Shown here: in pieces, positions 7,533 through 15,438 of the stretch
Position numbering within the stretch: the first letter of the stretch is position 1
How the letters are laid out: each line of letters starts with the position of its first letter
DNA from: Geminocystis herdmanii PCC 6308
Lineage (GTDB): Bacteria; Cyanobacteriota; Cyanobacteriia; Cyanobacteriales; Cyanobacteriaceae
Length of the DNA stretch: 64,000 nt
Assembly: GCF_000332235.1 (NCBI RefSeq)
Contig: NZ_CM001775.1
Span: forward strand, 2,634,230-2,698,229
Direction: 5' to 3'
Position numbers and translations under genes: made by a program
The notes under the pieces: model-generated
Database searches by the model: none
What the model was told of the DNA's origin: nothing
What the model saw: only the letters and a program-made list of their open reading frames with translations

Positions 7533-9446
7533 GGGAAACGGGGAACAGCTAAATCCGTCATGGCTAGGGGGATTCATGCCCTATTACCACCGATCGAAGT
7601 AATCAAAGATAATCGCTTTAATTGTGAGCCTCAAAACTCCGAAGATTGGGATACGGATACATGGCAACAATACGCAGATACAGCACCCGATCGAATCCCT
7701 ACGGAAGTAATCAAAGCTCCTTTTGTACAAATACCTTTAGGCGTTACCGAAGACAGGCTTTTAGGTTCGGTGGATGTGGAGCAATCCGTGCAAAGAGGTG
7801 AACCCATATTTCAACCCGGACTATTGGCACAAGCCCATCGTGGGGTTTTATATATCGATGAAATCAATTTGTTAGATGATCAAATCGCCAACCAACTTTT
7901 AACCGTCTTGACAGAGGGCAAAAATCAGATTGAACGGGAGGGCATCAGTTTTGCGCATCCATGCAAACCTTTACTCATTGCAACCTATAACCCCGAAGAA
8001 GGCGCATTACGAGAACATTTGCTCGATCGAATTGCCATCGCCCTTAGTGCTGATGGTGTATTAGCGTTAGATGAAAGAGTCCAAGCGGTGGATCAAGTTA
8101 TCGATTATGCCTCTTCGCCCGTGAAATTCCTTGAACAGTATGACGAAGACATGGATGCTCTCAAAACCGAGATTATCTTGGCTAGAGAATGGCTCAAAGA
8201 GGTGAAAATCACCCCCGAACAAATTAAATACCTTGTGGAAGAAGCCCTCAGAGGTGGTGTGGAAGGGCATCGTGCCGAGATTTTTGCCGTCAGAGTCGCT
8301 ATGGCGGCGGCGGCATTGGAAGGGCGCAATAACGTCAGTGCCGATGATTTACGCAAAGCCGTGGAATTGGTGATTGTGCCTCGATCGACCATCATGCAAA
8401 CGCCTCCTGATGACCAAATGCAACCTCCTCCTCCTCCCCCACCACCACAACCCCAAGATCAAGGGGAGGAAGAAGGGGAAGAAGAAAACGAGGAGGAAAC
8501 CGAAGAAGATAACAAAGAGGATGACAACCAAGAACAGAATGAAACTCCCCAAATTCCAGAGGAGTTCGTTTTTGATATTGAAGGGGTGATTTTAGATCCC
8601 AGTGTGTTGTATTTTGCCCAACAGATGCAAAGACAGGGTAAATCTGGCTCTCGTAATATGATTTTCAGTGACGATCGAGGACGCTATATTAAGCCCATGT
8701 TACCGAGGGGGAAAGTAAGACGTATCGCCGTTGATGCCACTTTGAGGGCGGCTGCACCCTACCAAAAAAGTCGCAGGGAACGCAATCCTAATCGCCGTGT
8801 CATCGTAGAACAGGGAGATTTGAGGTCAAAACGCCTTGCAAGGAAAGCAGGGGCTTTAATCGTCTTTGTGGTGGATGCTTCGGGATCGATGGCGCTTAAT
8901 CGGATGCAGTCGGCAAAGGGTGCGGTAATGCGGTTATTAACGGAAGCCTACGAAAATCGAGATCAAGTTGCCTTAATTCCCTTCCGAGGTGAACAGGCAG
9001 ACGTATTATTACCTCCTACTCGTTCCATTACTTTAGCTCGTACCCGTTTGGAAACCCTGCCCTGCGGTGGTGGTTCGCCTTTATCCCATGCCTTAACTCA
9101 GGCGGTTCATGTGGGGGTAAATGCGCAGATGTCGGGGGATATTGGACAGGTGGTAATTGTAGCCATTACAGACGGACGGGGTAATATTCCTTTAGCTCGA
9201 TCGTTGGGTGAAACTCTTGAGGAAGGGGAAAAACCCGATATTAAGGCGGAATTATTGGATATTGCGACAAAAATCCGTGCTATGGGCATGAAATTGTTAG
9301 TTATCGATACGGAGAAGAAGTTTGTTTCTACGGGCTTCGGTAAGGAGTTGGCAAAACAAGCAGGAGGTACTTACTATCAGTTACCCAAGGCTACAGATCA
9401 GGCTATTGCGAATATGGCAAAGGGTGCGATCGCTGACTTGAAGTAA
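7410..9446 (+). CDS. chlD: Magnesium chelatase subunit D
   Basis: 678 residues. It forms the ChlI-ChlD AAA+ double ring that drives Mg insertion into protoporphyrin IX by ChlH, the first committed step of chlorophyll synthesis. The N-terminal AAA+ domain (1-330) has a modified Walker A ([13 protein letters not shown]), typical of ChlD, and [18 protein letters not shown] as Walker B region. The linker (about 330-385) has a run of eight prolines followed by a long Glu-rich stretch. The C-terminal integrin I/vWA domain has the MIDAS motif [13 protein letters not shown] near residue 490. Length matches cyanobacterial ChlD. The start is supported by the conserved [13 protein letters not shown] opening. 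The gene is intact despite the upstream partial duplication. Confidence 0.97.
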   Translation: MSTLTTKNINFPLTAVIGQQAIKTALLLAAVDPRLGGVAIAGKRGTAKSVMARGIHALLPPIEVIKDNRFNCEPQNSEDWDTDTWQQYADTAPDRIPTEVIKAPFVQIPLGVTEDRLLGSVDVEQSVQRGEPIFQPGLLAQAHRGVLYIDEINLLDDQIANQLLTVLTEGKNQIEREGISFAHPCKPLLIATYNPEEGALREHLLDRIAIALSADGVLALDERVQAVDQVIDYASSPVKFLEQYDEDMDALKTEIILAREWLKEVKITPEQIKYLVEEALRGGVEGHRAEIFAVRVAMAAAALEGRNNVSADDLRKAVELVIVPRSTIMQTPPDDQMQPPPPPPPPQPQDQGEEEGEEENEEETEEDNKEDDNQEQNETPQIPEEFVFDIEGVILDPSVLYFAQQMQRQGKSGSRNMIFSDDRGRYIKPMLPRGKVRRIAVDATLRAAAPYQKSRRERNPNRRVIVEQGDLRSKRLARKAGALIVFVVDASGSMALNRMQSAKGAVMRLLTEAYENRDQVALIPFRGEQADVLLPPTRSITLARTRLETLPCGGGSPLSHALTQAVHVGVNAQMSGDIGQVVIVAITDGRGNIPLARSLGETLEEGEKPDIKAELLDIATKIRAMGMKLLVIDTEKKFVSTGFGKELAKQAGGTYYQLPKATDQAIANMAKGAIADLK

Positions 9447-9680
9447 GAGAACACCAAACAAAAAATGCTCCAATCGTAATTAAAGATTTGTAAATTTATA
9501 TCATTAACCGCCTTGCAATAAATTGACAAGGCTTATAGCTTAAATCTGCTAAAGCGATTATTGACTTATAAATGGATCATTATTTTTATGGATAACTCTA
9601 AGATTAATTTGGGTTGGTATTGGGTTTCATTCTTCAACCCACTTTTAGCTTTCTACTAGCCCAAAAATTATTAAGTTAAT

Positions 9681-9761
9681 TAGACATCTCCAGTAATTTG
9701 TAAAAATGAGGCTTAAATGCTTATTCTAGCGTTTTAAAATCATAATTTTTGGAGAAGTCTA
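9681..9761. mobile_element. 81-bp MITE-like element with TAGACATCTCC terminal inverted repeats
   Basis: Begins TAGACATCTCC and ends GGAGAAGTCTA, an 11-bp terminal inverted repeat with one mismatch. A second element of nearly the same length and ends lies at 37091-37170. It sits in the 443-bp gap 9447-9889 after chlD, which otherwise holds only a GCCTTG...CAAGGC hairpin at about 9510-9532 with no clear U-tract. No transposase with matching ends is in the window. Confidence 0.65.
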
Positions 9762-9889
9762 TATATCTATCTCGAAAATTATTAAGAAATATGTCTAATA
9801 TATAGGACGATAATATCATCAATATTATGATTAGAAATATTAATAAAAATTTGACCACTTATTCCACTTTTAAAAATATTTAACAATTT

Positions 9890-10362
9890 ATGATAATACT
9901 ACGGGGCGAACTTGAAGTGGTTGGTGAGGGTGTGGTTGACCTGAAGGGGAGATACAACGAGATTTCCATTCTGCGAATGGGAGGAAAAACTTTTCGTAAT
10001 ATATATATATATATCAAGATATTTCAACTTTCCTAAGGCCAGGTGAGATTAGTGAACTCTATTTAAGTCGGTACTTCTTCTTCAAATATATGGTTCTTGG
10101 GTTACGTCTGAAAAATGGTTTAAAAGAGACTATGACACTGGGTACACTTTTGTTTAACGTAATCGTTAATGCTATTGGTGCCTTGTCTGTTGGTATATTT
10201 GCCGGACTATTCTCTTTCCTTTTGCCTAATACTTTCCAATTTTTTCCAATTTTTGCTATTTTTATGTTTGCAATTATTGGTACTACCATCTTATTGTCCG
10301 TTGGTGGAATAGTAGGTGCTATTAGATTGTTCTTGGATTACTTACAGGTGAAAGCACTTTAA
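9890..10362 (+). pseudogene. Membrane-protein gene split by an (AT)8 tract (frameshifted or phase-variable)
   Basis: ATG at 9890 opens a 48-codon frame beginning MIILRGELEV that ends at 10036 just after an alternating AT tract (about 9999-10014). A second frame resumes right after the tract and includes the 90-residue ORF 10090-10362, a protein with two or three strongly hydrophobic segments. Removing one AT unit joins them into a single 156-residue protein that reads sensibly across the join (GGKTFRNIYIY, then QDISTFLRPGEISELYL). I do not recognise the family. Either the gene is broken, or the repeat length switches it on and off. The 10090 start alone has no convincing ribosome-binding site. 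Confidence 0.6.
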
Positions 10363-10404
10363 TATGACAAAACGTATAACAAGTGGACGTATATCAACGG
10401 AAGT

Positions 10405-10476
10405 CTGTTGAGTTATTTTCGTCAACCGACTAAATCGGATATACTTACTGTAAGACTTTTAGAGCAAGTTGCTTAG
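10405..10476 (+). pseudogene. 3' remnant of a DUF4926 gene
   Basis: 24 codons (LLSYFRQPTKSDILTVRLLE then QVA and stop) closely match the last 24 codons of the intact DUF4926 gene at 12146-12391 (SYFRQPTKSDIPTVRLLAEV). The first part of the gene is absent. As in the intact copy, the 40-bp repeat begins immediately at the stop codon. This is evidence that a DUF6883-DUF4926-like cassette once lay here and was lost. Confidence 0.8.
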
Positions 10477-10795
10477 TAAGTTCGATCGTTCTTATGAATT
10501 GATGTTGATATGGTTGAGGGTTCGATCGTTTCTATGAGGTAATGTTGATTGGTTAAGGGGTTCGATCGTTTCTATGAGGTAATGTTGATATGGTTAAAGG
10601 TTCGATCGTTCTTATAAAGTAATGTTTATGTGGTTAAGGGTTCGATCGTACTTATCGAGTAATGTTGATTGGTTGAGGGTTCGATCGTCTTTGGGGGGGA
10701 GTTCGATCGTACTTATGAAGTAATATTGATTTGGTTGAGGAGGTTCGATCGTTTGGTGGGGGGAGTTCGATCGTACTTATGATCTGAGGATACTA
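10476..10795 (+). repeat. 40-bp direct-repeat array R1 (9 cores)
   Basis: TTCGATCG cores at 10481, 10521, 10561, 10601, 10641, 10680, 10702, 10744 and 10766; spacing is almost exactly 40 bp except two shortened 22-bp units carrying GGGGGGGA. The unit reads GGTTCGATCGT, CTTATGA, GTAATGTTGAT, TGGTT and A/G-rich to the next core. It fills the 448-bp gap between 10362 and 10810 with the DUF4926 remnant. All units are on the + strand although the next genes (hicBA) are on the - strand. Confidence 0.9.
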
Positions 10796-10809
10796 AAGTT
10801 ATTTCATTC

Positions 10810-11046
10810 TTATTCATAATAAAATGATAAAAAATCTTCCCTAGAAATATTCGCCTGAGTACAAATACTTCTGAGTGTCGATGCTTTAATTTTTTTGTGA
10901 TTGGGTAGGGTTAATGGTGTTGTTGTACCATTTTCATTTTTCCTAATCATGGCAATATGTTCTCTTTCTCTAACAATCTTAAAACCTAATTTTTCCAATG
11001 TTTTAATAACTTTACTTTTTGGTGCGTCAATGGGAAACTTTGCCAT
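10810..11046 (-). CDS. hicA: HicA toxin, copy 1
   Basis: 78 residues. HicA/YcfA fold: KVIKTLEKLGFKIVREREHI then AMIRKNENGTTTPLTLPNHK then KIKASTLRSICTQANISRED. The active-site His is in REREHIAM; this family is a double-stranded-RBD-like mRNA interferase. Its start (11046) abuts the stop of hicB, so they are co-translated. A near-identical copy lies at 13931-14170 with the same neighbours. Confidence 0.92.
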   Translation of the reverse strand: MAKFPIDAPKSKVIKTLEKLGFKIVREREHIAMIRKNENGTTTPLTLPNHKKIKASTLRSICTQANISREDFLSFYYE

Positions 11047-11265
11047 CTAAAAACTTGCCTCCACAATTGAAGCATCTAAAATAGGCGATTCTGTCTCTAA
11101 AACAGAGATGCCAAAAGTTTCGATATGAAAATTAAGAGCCGATTTAGCATCATTAAGCGCTTCTTCACTGGTTTCTCCCTCTCCCACGACAACCCCTTGA
11201 ATACCTAAAGGATAAGCAATATAGCCATCATCATGCTTTTCAACTATAAATTTAATATTTTTCAT
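11047..11265 (-). CDS. hicB: HicB antitoxin, copy 1
   Basis: 72 residues with the HicB partial RNase H-like fold: KFIVEKHDDGYIAYPLGIQG then VVVGEGETSEEALNDAKSAL. Short form with no obvious C-terminal DNA-binding domain, so autoregulation may need another factor. It precedes hicA on the minus strand with a TAG-ATG junction. The upstream flank 11266-11370 is nearly identical to 14390-14490, so the duplicated unit includes the promoter region. Confidence 0.9.
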   Translation of the reverse strand: MKNIKFIVEKHDDGYIAYPLGIQGVVVGEGETSEEALNDAKSALNFHIETFGISVLETESPILDASIVEASF

Positions 11266-11372
11266 AGGACATTATTAATTATTAATAATATTTAACCAAT
11301 TGGCTCTAACTAATTCCCTATTATATTCTGTTTCATTGGAAAGAGAAAAAATGATATTGATGTGATTGGAGG

Positions 11373-11745
11373 TTTGATCGTGCTTATGATGTAAGGTTAA
11401 TTTGGTTAAGGAGGTTTGATCGTGCTTATAAAGTAATGTTGATTGGTTGAGGGTTCGATCGAGCTTATAAGGTAATGTTGGTATGGTTGAGGGTTCGATC
11501 GTGCTTATAAAGTAATGTTGATTGGTTGAGGGTTCGATCGTACTTATAGAGTAATGTTGATTGGTTGAGGGTTCGATCGTGCTTATGAGGTAATGTTGAT
11601 GTGGTTAAAGGGTTCGATCGTGCTTATGAGGTAATGTTGATGTGGTTAAAGGGTTCGATCGTGCTTATGAGGTAATGTTGATGTGGTTAAAGGGTTCGAT
11701 CGTACTTATGGAGTAATATTGAGATAGTTAAAGGTTCGATCGTGC
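11373..11745 (+). repeat. 40-bp direct-repeat array R2 (10 cores)
   Basis: Cores at 11373 and 11415 (TTTGATCG variants), then TTCGATCG at 11454, 11494, 11533, 11572, 11613, 11654, 11695 and 11735; spacing 39-42 bp. Three consecutive units from 11572 are essentially identical, suggesting recent unit expansion. The last unit decays into GATATAAT before the DUF6883 gene. The array fills the 526-bp gap 11266-11791. Confidence 0.9.
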
Positions 11746-11753
11746 TGATGAGA

Positions 11754-11759
11754 TATAAT
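11754..11759 (+). promoter_or_regulatory. TATAAT-like -10 at the end of repeat array R2
   Basis: The final array unit reads GATGAGATATAATAAAATAA where inner units read GAGGTAATGTTGAT. The change creates TATAAT about 32 bp upstream of the DUF6883 start at 11792. No good -35 is seen at 17 bp. The same kind of change occurs before modules at 14564 and 15828. Confidence 0.4.
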
Positions 11760-11791
11760 AAAATAATGAAAATAATTGGGAGTGAAGTATA

Positions 11792-12124
11792 ATGCAGATT
11801 CCTAATTTCGATCTCGCCATCATTGAAAAATCTAAAATAGTAGATTATTTATTGAATATCAATCACAAAAGGGGAGGTTCAAAAGCAAAAATGTTGCTTA
11901 ATTATGGTTATTCTCCTGAAAATTGGCAACAATTAGAGTCAGATATTCGCAAGTTTCATCTCAATGCAGAAGTTTCTATAATCAAAGAAACATCCTATGG
12001 CATAAGATACGAAATAATATCAGAAATACTTACTCCTATTCACAAGCCCTTATTGATGAAAAGTGTATGGCAAATTGACAAAGGTACAGAAATTCCTCGA
12101 TTAATTACGATGATTCCTGAATAA
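11792..12124 (+). CDS. DUF6883-family protein
   Basis: 110 residues: IEKSKIVDYLLNINHKRGGS then KAKMLLNYGYSPENWQQLES. The H-x-R-G-G-S-K-A-x-x-L motif near residue 26 is characteristic of DUF6883, a family commonly found immediately before DUF4926 proteins and in polymorphic-toxin and TA contexts. GGGAG at about 11780 gives a good ribosome-binding site. The stop lies 21 bp before the DUF4926 start, so the two form a pair. Function is not established; a toxin or immunity role is inference from context. Confidence 0.75.
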   Translation: MQIPNFDLAIIEKSKIVDYLLNINHKRGGSKAKMLLNYGYSPENWQQLESDIRKFHLNAEVSIIKETSYGIRYEIISEILTPIHKPLLMKSVWQIDKGTEIPRLITMIPE

Positions 12125-12129
12125 AAATT

Positions 12130-12134
12130 GGAGG
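12130..12134 (+). promoter_or_regulatory. Shine-Dalgarno GGAGG deciding the DUF4926 start
   Basis: GGAGG lies 11 bp upstream of ATG 12146. This supports ATG 12146 over the in-frame TTG at 12128, which would include the Shine-Dalgarno in the coding region. Confidence 0.7.
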
Positions 12135-12145
12135 TTTTAAATAGT

Positions 12146-12391
12146 ATGAATTTTGCTCTTTATTCTGATGTAATTTTATTAAAAGATATAGTCGAAGATG
12201 GTTTATTTGCAGGTGATATTGGGACAGTGGTAGATATACATAATGTTAGTGGTTTAGAAACTGGTTACAGTGTAGAATTTTTTGATTTGTTAGGAAATAC
12301 AAGAGCGGTTGTGACGCTACCTATGAGTTATTTTCGTCAACCGACTAAATCAGATATACCGACTGTAAGACTTTTAGCTGAGGTTGCTTAG
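12146..12391 (+). CDS. DUF4926 protein
   Basis: 81 residues: MNFALYSDVILLKDIVEDGL then FAGDIGTVVDIHNVSGLETG then YSVEFFD. This is the small SH3-like/KOW-like beta protein typical of DUF4926 (D-V-x-L-x2-D, L-x2-G-D-x-G-T-V-V). It pairs with the DUF6883 gene just upstream; likely co-transcribed. The stop codon touches the first bases of repeat R3 (GTAATGTTGATGTGG). A truncated paralogue sits at 10405-10476. Confidence 0.78.
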   Translation: MNFALYSDVILLKDIVEDGLFAGDIGTVVDIHNVSGLETGYSVEFFDLLGNTRAVVTLPMSYFRQPTKSDIPTVRLLAEVA

Positions 12392-12440
12392 TAATGTTGA
12401 TGTGGTTGAAGGTTCGATCGTTCTTAGGTCGTAAGATTAA
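12391..12440 (+). repeat. Single 40-bp repeat unit R3
   Basis: Contains GTAATGTTGATGTGGTTG and the core TTCGATCG at 12413 followed by TTCTTAGGTCGTAAG. It separates the DUF6883-DUF4926 pair from the DUF29 gene. Confidence 0.85.
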
Positions 12441-12501
12441 TCAGAGATTTTTAAAACTCCTTGCTTATAATAGAATAAAGTATATTCACATTGATAATTT
12501 T

Positions 12502-12957
12502 ATGGTAAATACATTATTAACAACAAACTTAAAAAACATTTATGAAACTGATGAGCATTGCTGGTTAGAAGAAACAATAAAATTATTACGGGAGAAACGT
12601 TTTAATGAGTTAGATTTAGAAAATTTAATTGAGGAGTTAGAAAGTTTGGCACGTCGAGATAAATCAAAAGTAGCAAGTTTAACAGAACAAATTATTAGAC
12701 ATCTTTTGTTATTGCAATATTGGACAATAGAATTTGAGGATAATTCTAATCACTGGAAAACAGAAGTAATTGGTTTTCGTTCTCAAATTAAACGGGATTT
12801 AACAACCAATTTAAGTAATTATTTGACAGAAAACTTAGAGTCAATTTATCAAGATGCTTTAAGATTTGTTAAACAAAAGACTAAATATTCTGTAAAATTT
12901 CCCGATACTTGCCCTTATACTTTAGAACAAATTTTAGACCAAAATTATTTAATTTAA
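12502..12957 (+). CDS. DUF29 family protein
   Basis: 151 residues from ATG 12502. DUF29 pattern: YETDEHCWLEETIKLLREKR then FNELDLENLIEELESLARRD then a long helical region with RHLLLLQYW and FRSQIKRDL, ending CPYTLEQILD. DUF29 is very abundant and strongly amplified in cyanobacteria; its role is unknown. A longer in-frame ORF beginning at 12394 would translate repeat unit R3 and is not credible. It stands alone between repeats R3 and R4. Confidence 0.85.
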   Translation: MVNTLLTTNLKNIYETDEHCWLEETIKLLREKRFNELDLENLIEELESLARRDKSKVASLTEQIIRHLLLLQYWTIEFEDNSNHWKTEVIGFRSQIKRDLTTNLSNYLTENLESIYQDALRFVKQKTKYSVKFPDTCPYTLEQILDQNYLI

Positions 12958-13026
12958 TCTTAATTACCAAAGATCAGAGCTTGTATTGTATAAGGTGGCA
13001 GAAAGTGTGATCCTAGGGGGAATGTG

Positions 13027-13200
13027 TAGGGTTCGATCGTTCTTTTGAAGTAATGTTGATATGGTTGAGGGTTCGATCTTGCTTCTGAAATAATATTGAT
13101 ATGGTTGAAGGTTCGATCGTGCTTAGGTCATAATGTTGATGTGGTTGAAGGGTTCGGGCGTCTGGTGGGGGGAAGGTTCGATCGAACTTTTTGCCGTAAA
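13027..13200 (+). repeat. 40-bp direct-repeat array R4 (5 cores)
   Basis: Cores at 13032, 13072 (TTCGATCT), 13112, 13153 (TTCGGGCG, decayed) and 13177; the last spacing is a shortened unit with GGTGGGGGGAAGG, as in R1. It lies in the 275-bp gap between DUF29 and higB. Confidence 0.88.
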
Positions 13201-13232
13201 ATTAATTTAGTTTAATACCTTTTCTATCAACT

Positions 13233-13589
13233 ATGAGACAAATAATTTTCTATCGTACATCTTCGGGGAATTGTCCTATAGAAGATTTTTTGGATTCTCT
13301 TTCGGCAAAACAAGCTCAAAAAGTTATTTGGGTGTTAAAATTGGTTACGGAATTAGAATCGATACCCATTAAGTATTTTAAAAAGTTAGTAAATACTGAT
13401 AATATTTGGGAAATTAGAATACAATTAGATAATAATATTTTTCGTTTATTAGGATTTTTTCAAGACAATAATTTAATTATTCTTACTAATGGTTTTATCA
13501 AGAAAACCCAAAAAACACCATCTCAAGAAATTAAACTAGCAGAAAACAGAAAAAAAGATTATCTAAAAAGGAGTAAAATTAATGAATGA
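13233..13589 (+). CDS. HigB-like (RelE/Gp49-type) toxin
   Basis: 118 residues: [20 protein letters not shown] then [16 protein letters not shown] and later [20 protein letters not shown] then [18 protein letters not shown]. The pattern W-E-(I/L)-R, F-R-x-L-(G/Y)-F and the K-K-T-Q-K-T-P tail define the phage-derived Gp49-like/HigB group of ribosome-dependent mRNA interferases. The toxin precedes its antitoxin, as usual for higBA, and overlaps it by 8 bp. Confidence 0.9.
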   Translation: MRQIIFYRTSSGNCPIEDFLDSLSAKQAQKVIWVLKLVTELESIPIKYFKKLVNTDNIWEIRIQLDNNIFRLLGFFQDNNLIILTNGFIKKTQKTPSQEIKLAENRKKDYLKRSKINE

Positions 13590-13857
13590 TTTAGATAAAT
13601 ATATTAATAAAAGAATAATAACAGATCCAGAATTTGCAGAAGGATTTGATTCTGGATATGCAAAATTTAAACTAGGTTATATGTTGGCGAAAACTAGGGA
13701 AGAATCAGGAATTTCACAAGAGGAATTAGCACAAAAATTAAATTTAAGTCAGTTAATTATTAATCAAATAGAAAATGATTTACAAGATATTAGTATGTCT
13801 ATTTTAGAAAAATATGCCCAAATTTTAGGGAAAGAATTAGTTATTCAACTAAAATAA
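13582..13857 (+). CDS. HigA-like XRE-family antitoxin
   Basis: 91 residues. A helix-turn-helix of the Cro/C1 type spans about residues 33-88: [20 protein letters not shown] then [17 protein letters not shown]. It is expected to bind its own promoter and neutralise the upstream HigB-like toxin. The start overlaps the end of the toxin gene by 8 bp, preceded by AAAGGAGT (Shine-Dalgarno AGGAG at about 13569). Confidence 0.9.
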   Translation: MNDLDKYINKRIITDPEFAEGFDSGYAKFKLGYMLAKTREESGISQEELAQKLNLSQLIINQIENDLQDISMSILEKYAQILGKELVIQLK

Positions 13858-13867
13858 AATATAGCTA

Positions 13868-13922
13868 AAGGTTCGATCGTGCTTCTGACATAATGTTGAT
13901 GTGGTTAAGGGTTCGATCGTTG
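13868..13922 (+). repeat. 40-bp direct repeats R5 (2 cores)
   Basis: Cores at 13872 and 13912, exactly 40 bp apart, between higBA and the second hicBA copy. Confidence 0.88.
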
Positions 13923-13930
13923 TTATCTCA

Positions 13931-14170
13931 TTATTGTTCGTAATAAGACGATAAAAAATCTTCCCTAGAAATACTAGCCTGATTACAAATACTTCTGAGT
14001 GTCGATGCTTTAATTTTCTTGTGATTGGGTAGGGTTAATGGTGTTGTTGTACCATTTTCATTTTCCCTAATCATCGCAATATGTTCTCTTTCTCTAACAA
14101 TCTTAAAACCTAATTTTTCCAATGTTTTAATAATTTTACTTTTTGGTGCGTCGATGGGAAACTTTGCCAT
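13931..14170 (-). CDS. hicA: HicA toxin, copy 2
   Basis: 79 residues, nearly identical to copy 1 (10810-11046): differs at a few positions (for example KII for KVI, RENEN for RKNEN, ASI for ANI) and has one extra residue at the C-terminus. The catalytic His in REREHIAM is kept. The flanking DNA is also duplicated (about 13924-14495 against 10801-11375), so the whole cassette was copied. Cross-neutralisation with the other HicB is expected. Confidence 0.92.
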   Translation of the reverse strand: MAKFPIDAPKSKIIKTLEKLGFKIVREREHIAMIRENENGTTTPLTLPNHKKIKASTLRSICNQASISREDFLSSYYEQ

Positions 14171-14389
14171 CTAAAAAGTTGCCTCCACAATTGAAGCATC
14201 TAAAACAGGTGATTCTGTCTCTAAAACCGATATACCAAAAGTTTCGATATGAAAATTAAGAGCCGATTTAGCGTCATTGAGGGCTTCTTCATTGGTTTCT
14301 CCCTCTCCCACTACAACCCCTTGAATACCTAAAGGATAAGCAATATATCCATCATCATGCTTTTCAACTATAAATTTAATATTTTTCAT
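14171..14389 (-). CDS. hicB: HicB antitoxin, copy 2
   Basis: 72 residues, nearly identical to copy 1, with changes such as TNEEAL for TSEEAL, PVLD for PILD, and the C-terminal ATF for ASF. It abuts hicA in the same TAG-ATG arrangement. Upstream 14390-14490 is shared with the other copy. Confidence 0.9.
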   Translation of the reverse strand: MKNIKFIVEKHDDGYIAYPLGIQGVVVGEGETNEEALNDAKSALNFHIETFGISVLETESPVLDASIVEATF

Positions 14390-14479
14390 AGTACATTATT
14401 AATTATTAATAATATTTAACCAATTGGCTCTAACTAATTCCCTATTATATTCTGTTTCATTGGAAAGAGAAAAAATGAT

Positions 14480-14525
14480 ATTGATGTGGTTGGAGGTTCG
14501 ATCGTACCTGATAAGGTATAATTGA
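14480..14525 (+). repeat. Single, promoter-like 40-bp repeat unit R6
   Basis: TTGATGTGGTTGGAGGTTCG with core TTCGATCG at 14497, then TACCTGATAAGGTATAATTG. The unit's GAGGTAATGTTGAT part has become AAGGTATAATTGAA, giving TATAAT at 14517-14522, about 42 bp upstream of the antitoxin start at 14564. Confidence 0.8.
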
Positions 14526-14563
14526 ATAGATTTAATATATATTTAGAACAATAATTTTTAATT

Positions 14564-14776
14564 ATGATTAACAAAACGATAGATTTATCAGAAGCAAAAA
14601 TCAAAGAATTATTAAAAGAAGTTTTGATCGAACTGATGGAAACAAAAAAAGATGATTTTCATGAGCTTTTTTTAGAGGTTATAGAAGAAATTGGTTTAAA
14701 AAATGCTATTCAAGAAGGAAGAAAAAATGATTTTGTTGCTGAAGAAGATATATTTTTATTGTTAGAAAATAATTAG
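14564..14776 (+). CDS. Antitoxin of RelE-type TA pair
   Basis: 70 residues, acidic: INKTIDLSEAKIKELLKEVL then IELMETKKDDFHELFLEVIE then EIGLKNAIQEGRKNDFVAEE. No named family is recognised with certainty, but the acidic helical protein placed 2 bp before a RelE-type toxin is the usual antitoxin arrangement. Confidence 0.75.
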   Translation: MINKTIDLSEAKIKELLKEVLIELMETKKDDFHELFLEVIEEIGLKNAIQEGRKNDFVAEEDIFLLLENN

Positions 14777-14778
14777 AG

Positions 14779-15045
14779 ATGAAAGTCAAATTTGAATCAG
14801 CTTTTGCTAAAGATTTACAAAAAATCAAAGATAGAAAACTGTCTGAACAAATAAAATCTGTGATATTAGAATGTAAAAAAGCAGAATTATTCAATCAAGT
14901 TAAAAATGTAAAAAAACTAACAGGATATAATAATTTCTACCGTATCAAAATCAGAGATTATAGAATAGGTTTAGAGATACAAGAAGATACAATTATTTTC
15001 ACCAGATTTCTTCATCGCAAAGATATTTATAAATACTTTCCATAA
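14779..15045 (+). CDS. RelE-type toxin
   Basis: 88 residues: KVKFESAFAKDLQKIKDRKL, then LTGYNNFYRIKIRDYRIGLE, then TIIFTRFLHRKDIYKYFP. The R-I-K-I-R-D-Y-R-I-G and H-R-x-x-I-Y-x-x-F-P signature identifies the RelE/YafQ type of ribosome-dependent mRNA interferase. Two bases separate it from the antitoxin stop. Confidence 0.9.
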   Translation: MKVKFESAFAKDLQKIKDRKLSEQIKSVILECKKAELFNQVKNVKKLTGYNNFYRIKIRDYRIGLEIQEDTIIFTRFLHRKDIYKYFP

Positions 15046-15068
15046 CTACTTAATTGTTCTAATTTAGA

Positions 15069-15190
15069 TGAGTTCGATCGTGCTTAGGTCGTAATGTTTA
15101 TGTGGTTGACGGTTCGATCGAGCTGATGAAGTAATGTTGATATGGTTAAGGGTTCGATCGTTGAAGGAGGATGTAGGGTTCGATCGCTAA
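15069..15190 (+). repeat. 40-bp direct-repeat array R7 (4 cores)
   Basis: Cores at 15073, 15113, 15153 and 15179 (the last spacing a shortened 26 bp with GTTGAAGGAGGATGTAGGG). It separates relBE from the next hicB. Confidence 0.88.
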
Positions 15191-15231
15191 AATAAGTTAA
15201 TATAGAGACAAAATAATCAAGATAAATCATA

Positions 15232-15438
15232 ATGATTGTTAAAGCAATATTAGAATGGGATGAAGAAGCACAATCTTATTCAGCTACTTGTCCTGAATTA
15301 AACTATATTTCTTCCTGTGGAGATACCAAAGAAGAAGCTATCGAAAACCTAAAAGATGCAATTCAATTACTTTTAGAACCAATACCCGAAATTTCATCTA
15401 ATACTGATATTCATAATCGTATCGAAATTTTAGTTTAA
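15232..15438 (+). CDS. HicB-like antitoxin (type II, short form)
   Basis: 68 residues: MIVKAILEWDEEAQSYSATC then PELNYISSCGDTKEEAIENL then KDAIQLLLEP. HicB fold without a DNA-binding extension; unrelated at sequence level to the two hicB copies on the minus strand. Followed directly by a HicA-like frame that has lost its start codon. Confidence 0.88.
   Translation: MIVKAILEWDEEAQSYSATCPELNYISSCGDTKEEAIENLKDAIQLLLEPIPEISSNTDIHNRIEILV

Noticed and set aside
8349-8589. ORFs in other frames over the chlD linker
   Set aside because: They are shadows of the Pro/Glu-rich low-complexity linker of ChlD.
9510-9532. Terminator after chlD
   Set aside because: The hairpin GCCTTG / CAAGGC is clear but is not followed by a U-tract, so I do not call it a terminator.
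10476-11745. CRISPR array
   Set aside because: The 40-bp period has no unique spacers: the whole period is conserved, units are degenerate, and no cas gene is in the window.
12128-12145. TTG start for DUF4926
   Set aside because: The GGAGG ribosome-binding site lies inside this extension and matches ATG 12146.
12394-12501. N-terminal extension of the DUF29 protein
   Set aside because: It translates repeat unit R3. The family start fits ATG 12502.
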